Source: Erodium maritimum (Eukaryota; Streptophyta; Magnoliopsida; Geraniales; Geraniaceae). From it: a stretch of 64,000 nt of DNA. Below are positions 42,499 to 53,124 of the stretch, piece by piece. Position 1 is the stretch's first letter, and every line of letters begins with the position of its first letter. The notes below the pieces were generated by a model, which was not told the origin of the DNA, did not search any database, and was given only the letters and a program-made list of their open reading frames with translations. The translations under genes were made by a program, and so were the position numbers. The stretch covers positions 42,898,557-42,962,556 of the forward strand of contig OY997594.1 of NCBI GenBank assembly GCA_963921825.1, given 5' to 3'.

Positions 42499-45412
42499 TG
42501 TAATAACCACTCCCGGTCAACGCCAGTCAAATCGGCGAAAAACAGGAAAATTTAAATTTTTTGGACATACAATTAAATGAACCCAAATTTGACCCCGAGG
42601 GTCATACCGGACTTAAGTTTACCCCGGTATCGACCAAAGTGAGTTCCGGGGGACTCAAGGCAACTTTCTGATCAATTTGGGAAAGGTTGACTTTTTGCCT
42701 GAAAAGTCAACCGAGCGACATTTTGGTCCGTTCGAGGTCCGTTTGGATCCAAAGAGCTTAGCCGTCGTTACATCGGTCTTAGTTGAGCTGTTTCCTTGTA
42801 GCCCGTGAAGTTTCGTAATTTCTTGGAAAAAGTGCCCGTTCGGGGCCCGAAAAAGCCGAATTTCGCGAATCTGACTGAAAAATATCTAGAAGATATTTTC
42901 CAAAATGGGTGGGATCCACTTGCCACATGTCATACAAGTGGTGGTGTTAGGTAAATTTTGAACAAAACAAAGGAAGTCTTAGTGTTAGTTTTGTAAATAA
43001 GTGTTAGTTGTGTTTTTAACAAATTGAAAAGGAAAGATGGTTTCGGCCATAACAGAAACAAAAGGAGAGTTAGAGAGAGAAACATGAGAGAGAAGAGAAG
43101 AGAGAAAAAAGAGAGAAAATGTTGGAGTTTTGTGATTTCTCGATAATCCGACCGACGGATCGTCTCAACGGTTGAAGAATCGAGCTCCCATCGTCATTCT
43201 CTATGGTGAGAACCTATTCGATTCTCGTTTTGGTACGTTTGAATTTTAGGGTTTGAGTTTAAACGATTCAAATATGGTTGGGTTTTGGTTAGAATTGGTT
43301 TAAAGATGAATGGTTCAGGTTTGGGGTTCGTTAGGAACGTTTTGGGGCGAAAAGGAAATTTTCCTATTATGGCCACGTGGGGCCCACATGTTCGGGTCTC
43401 GGGTTTTCGTGTTCGGGTTTTGGATTTAAATTGCAAAAGTTGTAATTGACGGGCTTAGAAACTTTAAACGCCAATTAAATTACTCGGAAGTCGGAAATTG
43501 ATTCCGTCGAGTGCATATGAACCCTTAAATTATTCTAAGATCGTAGAAACAAAAACGGGAATTTTCGGAGCCCCGGAAGGACGTTTTAAAACCCGGGCAG
43601 ATTCGCCATGTCGGGCGAATCGGGCTTTTCCGAGTCCTTTATCGACAATGTCGAGTAATTGGGAAGTTCGGGAGTGATCGACATTGTCGGGGTTACTTTT
43701 AGGCGTCAAATTCATTAAAATTCAGCTTTGTCTGCAAACTTAAAAAGTGTTTAATTGTGATCTTGTTAGATCGTACCGAGGACCGCGGAAAGAGAAAGCT
43801 AGGCGAGTGATCGCGAGCACGCCGGAGCTTGGTTGTGGAATTTTGGGAAAGTGTTACGAGGTAGGGAAAAGTAGCCGGATCTCGGCCCTGATTAGGTAAA
43901 GTTAACAGAAGAAATGCATGTGACACTTGGGTGTCGTGGGTTTTGTAAGTTTATCGAATATTAGAAAGGCAGGCGACACCGGGTGGTGTCGTATGATACG
44001 GGAACGTATCGAACAATAGAAATGCATGTGGCACTTAGTAGTGTCGTAGGAACAGTGAACTGTTGATATTAGAACTACTGGAGGCATTTGGTTATGCCCG
44101 GAGGTTGATTGTGAGCCTGTTGATATTAGAACTACTGGAGGCATTTGGTTATGCCCGGAGGTTGATTGTGAGCCTGTTGATATTAGAACTGCTGGAGGCA
44201 TTGGTTATGCCCGGAGGTTGATTGTGTAGTTGTGTCTTGGGTGGCCATGAGAGCCCGTACTTTACTGTTGTGTCTTGGGTGGCCATAAGAGCCCGTACTT
44301 TACTATTTGTGTCTTGGGTGGCCGTGAGTGCCCGTGGGGTTGTTGAGCCCGTGTCCTTACCGTTGGTGTCTTGGGTGGCCATGAGTGCCCGTGGGGTTGT
44401 TGAGCCCGTGTTTTACCGTTGGTGTCTTGGGTGTCCATGAGTGCCCGTGGGGTTGTTGAGCCCGTGTTTTACCGTTGGTGTCTTGGGTGGCCGTGAGTGC
44501 CCGTGGGGTTGTTGAGCCCGTGTTTTACCGTTGGTGTCTTGGGTGGCCAAGAGTGCATGTGGAGTGTTAAACCGGTGTTGTTGCTGTTTGTTGAGCTTTG
44601 TTTGTGATTGTGATTGTGGTTACCTGAGGTTGGGGGCCCGCTTCATGAAACGGGGGTCCTGTGATTGCACGCGTCTGCATGTTCAGACGGGGTAGGGGGC
44701 CCGCCCGTGAGGAAAGGGGTCCTGGCCGCGCGTGCGTGGTTAGGAGTGACTGGTCGACAGCCTGATCCGACTTTGTGTCGGGAAAAGTGCGACATATCGA
44801 CCGCCTGGCCTGATAGGGATCGGTAAAGGGCGTGAGGGGGTTACTGAGTAGCTGGAGTGCGATCCTTTGTGATCTTGTTTGGTGTGCGATCCTTTGTGAT
44901 CTTGGGTGTTGCGTGGTTGTCTTTCGTGTCTTTGGAGGAAGTCGTCAATCGTTGTGTCGGGTCTACATTACGTGTTCGAGTGTTGAGTCGGTTGAGGAAA
45001 GTAACAGTTGTGTGTCAGTCGGGTTACTTGAGTTGGGGATAGTAGTCCCCGGTGTTGGGTTGTTGTTGGTGTTACCGGCATTGTCTGCTAGTATGCCGTA
45101 GTCAGTCTGTTATCCGTGGTGGTGAGCGAACACTCACCCCTAGCTTCTTTTCCTACAGGTACTGGTTGCGGGATGGACTAGGTGAGCTCTCGAAGCTTGA
45201 AGAGCTAGGAGCGGAGTCCGGGTTTTCTTTTGAGTCTAGCGACGTACACTTTGTATTTTGTCCGCTTATTGGGACGTACTTTTGAGTTGTAAATAATTAT
45301 TTTGATGAACAATTGGTGGTTTTAAAGTGATTTATTTAAAAGGTTTCAAAATGTTTTATTGTCTTAAACGTTCGCGTTCAGGGTTCGGTTCTACTGAATT
45401 TGGGGCGTGACA
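42499..45412 (+). repeat. 3' LTR of the 41-45 kb fragment (2914 bp)
   Basis: TGTAATAACC...GGCGTGACA. It carries the ATATC hairpin (about 42885-42905), the palindrome cluster (43600-43690), three blocks with GGAGGCATTTGGTTATGCCC (44080-44220) and 57-bp repeats (44225-44560). A GC-rich stretch at 44630-44760 with GGGGGCCCG twice is not seen in the other LTRs. Confidence 0.9.
44225..44560 (+). repeat. LTR minisatellite, about 57-bp unit
   Basis: Six or so units with GGGTGGCCATGAGTGCCCGT and GGGGTTGTTGAGCCCGTGTT. These are the plus-strand counterparts of the repeats at 33205-33745. Confidence 0.85.
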
Positions 45413-46970
45413 CGGAAGGCTAGCCAATACCCACGCAACTTTTCCCGACACGCAGTCGGATCAGGCGGTCGACCTGTCTCTCCCAACCTCAGGCAACCAT
45501 AACCCCAATCACAAGCAAAGTTCAACAAACAGTAACAACACAGGTTTAGCACTCCACAGGAACTCATGGCCACCCAAGACGCCAACAGTAAAACACGGGT
45601 TCAACAACCACACGGGCACTCATGGCCACCCAAGACACCAACATTAAAAATACGGGTTCAACAACTACACGGGCACTCATGGCCACCCAAGACACCAATA
45701 GTAAAAACACGGGTTCAACAACCCCACGGGCACTCATGGCCACCCAAGACATCAACAATAAAAAATACGGGTTCAACAACCCCACGGGCACTCATGGCCA
45801 CCCAAGACACAAACAAAACAATCAACCTCCGGGCATAACCAAATGCCTCCAGTACTTCTAATATCAATACGTTCACTGCTCCTACGACACTACCAAGTGT
45901 CACATTTATTTCTATGGTTCGATACGTTCCCGTATCATACGACACCACCCGGTGTCGCCTGCCTTTCTATTGTTCGATAAACTTACTTAACCCACAACAC
46001 CCAAGTGTCACATGCATTTCTACTGTTAACTTTCCCTAGTCAGGGCCGAGATCCGGCTACTTTTCCCTACCTCGTAATGCTTTCCCAAAAGTCCACGCCC
46101 AAGCTCCGGCGTGCTCGCGATCACTCGCCTAGCCTTCTCTTGCCGCGGTCCTCGGCACGATCTAACAAGATCACAATTAAAACACTCTTTAAGTTTGCAG
46201 AGAAAGCTGAGTTTTAATGAATTTGACACCCAAACTCAACCCCGACAATGTCGATCACTCCCAAACTTCCCAATTACTCGACATTGTCAATAATGGGCCC
46301 GGAAAAACCCGATTCGCCCGGCATGGCGAATCTGCCCGGGATTGGAAAACGCTCTTCCGGGGATCCGAAAATTCCCGTTTTCGTTTCTACGATCTTTGAA
46401 TAATTCAAGGGTCCAATGTAACCGACGAAATCAATTTCCGACTTCCAAGCGATTTAATTCGCCTTTAAAGTTTCTAAACCCGAAATTCCCAACTTTCACA
46501 ATTTAATTCAAAAATTCGTTCCGGGTGTGAATTAACGACTTGGGGATCGTCCTAAACCACCCGAACACGAAAACCCGAGACCCGGGCAAGTGGGCCCCAC
46601 ACGGCCACAATGAGAAAATTTCCTTTTCACCCCAAAACGTTCCTAACGAACCCCAAACCTCAACCATTCATCTTTAAACCAATCTTAAACAAAACCCAAC
46701 CTTAATCAAACCGTTTAAACTCAAACCCTAAATTTCAAACGTACTAAAATGAGAAAAAATTGGGTTGTCACCGTAGGGAATAACGAGGGGAGTTCGAATC
46801 TTCAATCGTTGAGTCGACCGGTCGGTCGGATCGTTGGGAAATCACCAAAAACCCAACCTTCTTCTTCCTTTCTCTCCTTCCCTTTCTCTCTCTTCTACCT
46901 CTCCTTTTCTGTTAAATGGCCGAGACACACCATCCATTCTTCCTTTTGTTTTTGTTCAAAAAGAACAACT
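45413..46970 (-). repeat. 5' LTR of the 32-49 kb element, middle segment
   Basis: Aligns with 33061 to about 34900 of the left LTR, starting CGGAAGGCTAGCC. It carries five 57-bp units and the palindrome cluster (46245-46330), and ends at the LINE target duplication. Confidence 0.85.
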
Positions 46971-48946
46971 AACACTTAATTACAAAAGTATGGCACCGAA
47001 ACACTCTCTAGGCTCTACTGGCCGGAAGCTTTTTTCCGGCGAGGTCAAGGACGATCCGGTGGCTTTCTTTCCTTTTTGCACGAAGCTGCTAGCCTTGTAC
47101 AAGGACTATTGTTCCGTTGTTGCCGGAACGTCTGCTGTGTACAAGGTGAAGAAGAAGAAACCATCATCTGGTAAGGAGCCTGAGAATCGGCCGGTCAAGG
47201 CGAAGTTCGCCCCCACGGAACAGAGTACGGCTGCTCCTTGTCTCGACTCTGATCCAAAAGCTGGTGGAGAAGGGGACGCTCAGAGAAAACAGGCCCTGGT
47301 TTTGGAGAAGGAGCTCACTGGTCGAGCCCCTTCCGATGACGGCCGGATCGCGCAGACGCAGAGAGCAGGAGATCTCGATAAAGTTGAAGCGATTGAGGGT
47401 GGGTGTTCGATTTTCTTGTTTAATCTACCCTGGGGAATCACTGAGGAGTGTGTCCGCAATACGCTGATGCCGTTCGGAACGGTGAAATCCGTCTCGGTGA
47501 TTAAGAAGCCCAATCGCAACGGAAAATACTTCGGTTTTGCAGAATTCGCGTCGTCGACATCGGCTCGTCAGGCAATTGACACGTACAACGGATTCAAGTT
47601 CAATGGTTATTCACTCTTGGTCGCTTTTGCTCGCCCAGGTACTAGTGTGAAGAACGTCGCCGGTGCGAACGAAAAACAGAGCGTCATGGCTACGCACCAG
47701 AGTAAGGATGCTGATCGGTTTCAGGCTGGGTCGGAGTCTCTGGGGGTGCAGCGGACGTGTGGTGATGCTGTAGACACTGGTTCGATGCCCGTTCGGCCGG
47801 TGGAGCCTCCGTCGCCGGCACAGGCGTCCGGCGAGAATTCTCCATCCGCGTCGGTGCTTCCAGCTGCAGATCTCGATCCCGTTTCTCAGGGGATTGCGAT
47901 TGCAGAAGGAAAGTCAATCCCGGAAAATCAGCTACTGATTGGGTCGCAATTTTCGAGCGTGTTCGCAGAGACGTCTCCTCTGTTTCGCGCGGCTGGGATG
48001 TAGGAGAGGTCTACTGGGCCGGTTTTAGATTGTGCAGCCATTGGGTCCACTATTATTGGGCTGTCTGTAGCAGGCCCAGTTTCAGCAGCAGGTGTAGCTA
48101 CAGGCCCAATTGGTGGCCCAGGTCCAGGTGCTCGAAGGTCAGTCAGTGACCCGAGTCTATTTGACGTTTTTAAACGCATCGATGCTGATTTATCCCCAGG
48201 TCTTGTTGCCCCTGTTGGCACCCATGTGGTCCAAGGTAGCCCGCAGTCGTTTGGCCAGACAGTTTTACGAGTCCAGGCGCCAGTGGTGGACTCGTCACTG
48301 GAGAAGGCTGATGTTATCTCTGCGGATCACCCATGGAAAGATATCCTTCTGAGTCCGAAAATTGTCCCCGTCGAGGTTCCAAGGAAACGTGGCCGTCCAA
48401 AAAAAGGACAGGCAAAAAAGTCTGCTCCTCCAGTTGTCCTTTATCAGACGAGAGCCAGAACTTCGGCAGGTACGGGGGGTCAAGCGGGAAGCCTCAGCAT
48501 CGACATTGCTAAACAAAGTAAAGATGGGGAATGGAGTTTTAGTAAGAGAATTGTGAAAAGGGTTGTTGCCCCGCCCCCAATTTTTGTTTCCTCATTACAG
48601 GTTGAGGTTGAAGAGGGAGTTGATGAGGAAGATGTTACCCCGGATTGGAGTCCAGAACACTCAACTCCTGTTCCGGTCTCTAATCGCTTTCTTTGCTTGA
48701 ATCCGGACAGGAAGTAGGCAAGGAAGGCGGTGCTCTGTTTGTTTCACCTTTCTGTTTCAGTCTGGCTTTAGTATTATTGTTTAATCTGTTGGGTTTGTCT
48801 GTTTTTGGTTATTTGTTGCTCTTTGTAGCAGCTTTGGTAGGGGGAAAAAGCTCTTCCTGGGTTGTTTTCTCCGCTTCGATTCTATGTTTCATAGAACGAA
48901 TGCTTAATAAAATTTTCGCTTATAAAAAAAACACTTAATTACAAAA
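46971..48946 (+). mobile_element. ORF1-only LINE-type insertion with 17-bp duplication
   Basis: AACACTTAATTACAAAA flanks the insert exactly (46971-46987 and 48930-48946), and the insert ends in TTAATAAAATTTTCGCTTAT then an A-run. This is the signature of target-primed reverse transcription, and the ending resembles plant L1 tails. The body holds only one RRM-type reading frame (46990-48717) and a short 3' UTR. There is no endonuclease or reverse transcriptase. The 5' end lies two bases before the ATG. The left LTR (about 34900) shows the empty site. Confidence 0.85.
46990..48717 (+). pseudogene. RRM and AT-hook protein (LINE ORF1-like), one in-frame stop
   Basis: ATG at 46990 opens a 337-codon frame. 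Residues 139-217 form an RNA recognition motif with RNP2 IFLFNL (141-146) and RNP1 KYFGFAEF (179-186). A lysine-rich segment lies before it (52-58). The frame stops at TAG 48001-48003, but the same frame continues open for 237 codons to TAG 48715-48717. That part includes RKRGRPKKG (48382-48408), an AT-hook core, and an acidic tail (EVEVEEGVDEEDV). The full product would be about 574 residues. An RRM in ORF1 is known for the BNR sub-clade of plant L1 LINEs, and the TSD and A-tail favour that origin over a retroposed host gene. Confidence 0.7.
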
Positions 48947-49437
48947 CTAACACTCATCCTTTCCTTTTCTTTATTTTAAAAACCAACTAGCACCACATTT
49001 ATGACAAGTGGCAAAATGGGTCCCACCCCTTTTGAAAAATATCTTTTAGATATTTTTCAGTTAGATTCGCGAAATTCGGCCGTCTCGGGCCCCGAACGGG
49101 CACTTTTTCCAAGAAATTACGAAACTTCACGGGCTACAAGGAAACGGCTCAACTAAGACCGCTGTGACGACGGCTAAGCTTTTTGGATCCAAAACGAGCC
49201 TCGAACGGACCAAAACGTGGCTCGGTTGACTTTTCCAGCAAAAAGTCAACCTTTCCCAAATTGGTCAGAAAGTTGCACTGAGTCCCCCAGAACTCACTTT
49301 GGTCGATATCGGGGTCAAATCAAGTCCGATATGACCCTCGGGGTCAAATTTGGGTTCATTTAGGTGTTTGTCCAAAATTTTTAAATTTTCCTGTTTTTCG
49401 CCGATTTGACTAGCGTTGACCGGGAGCGATTCTTACA
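48947..49437 (-). repeat. 5' LTR of the 32-49 kb element, inner segment
   Basis: Resumes at CTAACACTCATCC and aligns with about 34916-35406. It ends TTCTTACA at 49437, followed by the AAGTG duplication. Confidence 0.85.
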
Positions 49438-49442
49438 AAGTG

Positions 49443-51823
49443 GAATTCAAAAAAAAATTTACTTTGAATTTCAAAAATTCAAAAGTATTAATTGAATTTT
49501 AAAAAACAAAATATATGTAATATATGTGTATTTATTCCAAAGTTCTAATCCGAAAATAAATACTAATATAGGGGAACTTGAAGGTACAAACCGAAATTCA
49601 GGTGCGAAATACGAACCAATCTGGGTCATTGATTTTTGGGATCGGATGACCATCGAAATTAAATGGTGATTAATTAATAAATAAATTACAAATATATTCA
49701 TTAATGGTTCTGTCAGTAATGATTTTTGTTAAATCTTGACATTTAATTCCACAATCCAATGCCCCAGATTAATAGTTTGTATTTTGTATGAAAGATATAA
49801 GCTTGTTCTTGAATCTTATCCTACTTATATATATATATATATATAAATTTATTTCATTTGATCTTCTCAATATAATTACCAAATATAATATTATTATATT
49901 AGTATAAAAAAACGAGTAATGAATAAAATTATGTTATATTAACTATACTATAATTATATTCACTTATTTGAGATTTTAAAATCCAATTCAATTATGGGCT
50001 TGTTGTTATGTGTAACCTTGTAGGCTCATACAATGTTAGCAGTGGGCCCAAATCCCTGTACCATAATTGACATTTACCAAGGCATTATGACTTCCCAAAG
50101 TTGTATGAAGATTATCAATCCGATATAACTTTTTATCGTTAATATCTTAATCCCTTTGAAAAAGTATGTTGTGTAATAAAATGAATTTGTTTTATTATAC
50201 CTGGAGTTTTTTGGTTTTCACCTTAAAAAGTTATAAGAAAAGAAAAAAGAATTATAGGACCTTAGAGGTGTGGTTTTCACAAATAGAGTAACTTACTCAC
50301 CCGCTAAGAGCATCTGTAGTCCAAGGCTGAAAGGTGGAAGAAAGGTAAGGTTGAAAGCAAAAGGCGGACAGAGAAACAATAAAAAAAATAGCTTTTGTCC
50401 GACGACACTTTTAGTTGGCTGATACGAAAAAGTGAAAGAAATGAAGCAAAAAGCATTGTTTTTTTTTCCTTTTCAGCCTCTCCCTTTCATCCTCTTGACT
50501 GCAAAAAATATATCCAATTAACTAGGCTAAAATGAAAATTTATTATTAATTTATTCTATCAGTCTCCTCCTTTCAACCACCTACATGCTTAATAATTATG
50601 AATACGTTAAGTGCTGTAAAGACTTGATTTGTGTAATGTGACCCGTATAATTAAGTGTGATTTAACCATTTTTCTAGCAAAATGGTTATGCGAATGGTCA
50701 ACATATTATTAATATTATCTATTAATAAGTATATATTATTAATATGTTTGTTACAAACATGTGAAAATGTGTTTATTTCACATAATTAGTCATTGATACA
50801 TTTTCTTACGTCAGGTTGTTTATTCCTTTTATGTTTTCATATACTAGTTTTTTAGGTTCCTTTGTGCTGCTTTGTGATGGAATGTGTAACATATAATATA
50901 CCTTGAAAGTTGAAACTTGAGAGAGATAGTTGAGAGTAGTGACACAATCAACCAGGATAGAAGGAATTAAGAGTGAAAGAAGATGGATACGATGATGGTG
51001 GTGAAAGGAGTATCGTTCTAACTTATGCTGACTACGAACATAGAGACGACACCTGCCTTAGAATAAAAGACCTAGTTTTAGAGACGACTCTTACATATTT
51101 ATCCAACGTAGGAAATAGACATCGGAGCCACTACGAAGGATCCTATTTAAAGAGTTCCATAGTCACCTACTAAATCCGATGCTCGATACTGATTGCACGT
51201 AATTTGCTCGTGGATTGCATGTAACTTGCATGTGACTTACACTTTACAATTAAACTTCTTTTATGAGTGTAGTTTCCAATTATTTTTCTTTTACATTTAG
51301 CAATGGTCAATGACACTGCTTAAATTGTATTCCCACCTCCACCCTTGCCTTAATATACGATTCAAACGAGGCGTTATGGAAGCACAAATGAGGGAAACAT
51401 AGTACTTGCACAAATTTTGATATTATCAACTATTTCTAACTCCCTTCAAGGAATACGAAAAATGAAATCTTAAAGACGTGCTTGCGAATGTTCATCATTT
51501 TGGTCGATAAGTTTGTTTTAATTAAACTTCTTTTTATTATAGTTGACTTCAAGGTATAACACCTAGGATAAAATATACTTATCTCCGATACCTTTGAAGC
51601 TGCGACTTACCCAAGATACTTAATTTTAAACATATTATATTAAAACCAGACATCTATTTTCATGATCAAGTACTTGAAGTTTATGTTTATACGACATGAT
51701 AAGTTGTCTTGCACACATGATAAGCTTATTTAGTCACCACTTGTACATGTTGAGTCATTTGAACTTTCAAATGTGTTTATGTACTAGATTGAGCTGTTAC
51801 ATGACTCATTAGTATTTTTTTTA
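49443..51823. other. AT-rich gene-free DNA
   Basis: No credible coding frame (longest about 76 codons, without motifs). It contains a TA microsatellite at about 49828-49844. A segment starting GAGCATCTGTAG (about 50307) resembles the start of common plant MITEs but lacks a convincing inverted partner. Confidence 0.5.
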
Positions 51824-52539
51824 GGGAAAATTTCACTTTAACGTCCTGCCAAACATTTCATTTCATTTTGATATCCTGGCATAAATTTTTATCACTTTCA
51901 TACCCTAACCAAACTTTTAATTTCACTTTCATACCCAGCCGTCAGCTACTGTTAACTTTCCATCCAAATAGGTAAAAAGACCATAATACCCCTAACCATT
52001 ACTCAATTTTTCAAACTCATGCCATTGGTTCAGAATTTGAAAATAAGTGAAATGACAATAATACCCTTCATTGTTAGGGTGTTAAAATGAAAAATATCTT
52101 TCAAAATTTCCAAATTTTACAAAATCACTTTTTATTTTTATTATTTCAGTTTCTATTTATGAAAACTATTTTTTATTTAAAAAAATTCAATTTTTATGTT
52201 AAAAAAATCAGTTTTTATTTTTGAAAATTCAGTTTATTTTTTATAAATTCAGTTTATATTTTTTAAAATTATTTTTATTTTCAAAAAATTATTTTTATTT
52301 TTATAAATTTAGTTTTTATTTATAAAAATTATTTTATTTCAATTTAAAAATACATAATAATCATATTTTATTTTTAAAAATACATAAAATCATTTCTTAT
52401 TTTTTTAATGAATATTTTATTATATTTGTTTTATTTCAAAAAATAATTTTAATAATTATTTTTTGTATATTACATAAAAATCAATTATAAAAAAAAATCA
52501 GAAAATTAATAATAATAAAATCATTTTAAAAAGAAGCAA

Positions 52540-52960
52540 TTGATTAATCTTATCTTCATTTCCCCTTTGTTCATCCCTGTCTTCAACCTCCGTCTCAGCT
52601 TCTAAGAAAGTCAAAATGCCAAATAAAATTACCAAGCTTGGTCTAAGAACACATGATGAACAGATTCAACAAAAAGAAATTCTTGGATCGTATCAGATTC
52701 AACATTTTTACAAACAAATCTACAGGTTCAGCCAAGATCCGCAAATCCCTGTTTGCTGAACCATAACCCAGTTGCTTCTTCCCGTCACGGCGAAGCACAA
52801 CCGCGTGGTCTCGCCGCCGTTGAGAGATCCGACCCCATGCTTCAGCACCCTAAGCCTCCACGTTGATTTTGTTCTCTTATATTTGATTTTGTTCTCTCAG
52901 ATCTGATTTTGTTCTCTCCCAATTTCAATTTCCAACTTCTATGTTTCTATTTCTTTTGTT
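52540..52960. other. Non-repeat segment inside the outer element, possibly captured DNA
   Basis: Less AT-rich than the arms, with GCGGCGAGACC-type content around 52790-52860. On the minus strand an interrupted frame reads GLWFSKQGFADLG and CKNVESDTIQEFLFVESVHH with stops. I do not recognise the source gene. The position between long inverted arms is where Pack-type Mutator elements hold acquired gene fragments. Confidence 0.35.
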
Positions 52961-53115
52961 CTCTGATTTTGAAGGAAAAAAAAATGGACGAAGAAGATTG
53001 AAAAAAAAGAGAGACGAAGAAGAAGATTGAAAAGGATGAAGAAGAAATGATTTGGTCAATGGTTTAATGCTTCAAGTGTTCATCGTGTAAATGAAAAAAA
53101 AAGCTAATTTACTAA

Positions 53116-53124
53116 TTAATAGTT
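53116..53124. other. 9-bp target-site duplication TTAATAGTT (left)
   Basis: Perfect match to 54692-54700. Nine bases is the hallmark of Mutator superfamily insertion. Confidence 0.85.

Larger units (their letters stand above)
41041..45412 (+). mobile_element. Plus-strand gypsy fragment with a complete 3' LTR
   Basis: It begins abruptly inside RNase H (about 41044), continues through linker and integrase remnants to a polypurine tract (about 42486-42498), and ends with a whole LTR (42499-45412). The 5' LTR, gag, protease and RT are absent. The LTR of the host element resumes at 45413, but at a point about 250 bp before where it stopped at 41040. A clean insertion therefore does not explain the junctions, and no duplication can be assigned. 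Confidence 0.8.
32320..49437 (-). mobile_element. Composite Ty3/gypsy element with nested insertions
   Basis: A 17.1-kb minus-strand element flanked by AAGTG at 32315-32319 and 49438-49442. It has a left LTR 32320-35406, an internal region 35407-40049, and a right LTR starting at 40050. The right LTR is broken into 40050-41040, 45413-46970 and 48947-49437 by a plus-strand gypsy fragment and a LINE-type insertion. Matching duplications at the two extreme ends tie the pieces together as one original insertion. Gag is absent, RT is frameshifted, and the integrase core has the lineage-wide deletion. Confidence 0.85.

Noticed and set aside
46834-46989. Upstream extension of the RRM frame into LTR sequence, giving a 389-residue fusion
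   Set aside because: The extension opens with TTG, not ATG, lies antisense to the host LTR and crosses the 17-bp target duplication. The first in-frame ATG is at 46990.
50973-51173. 66-codon frame in the AT-rich region
   Set aside because: Short, no motif, not supported by composition or neighbouring signals.
51821-51823. PIF/Harbinger origin of the 51.8-54.7 kb element based on TTA beside both termini
   Set aside because: The inner element shows a perfect 9-bp duplication and arms of a few hundred bases, which fit Mutator-like elements better. TTA is just part of that duplication.
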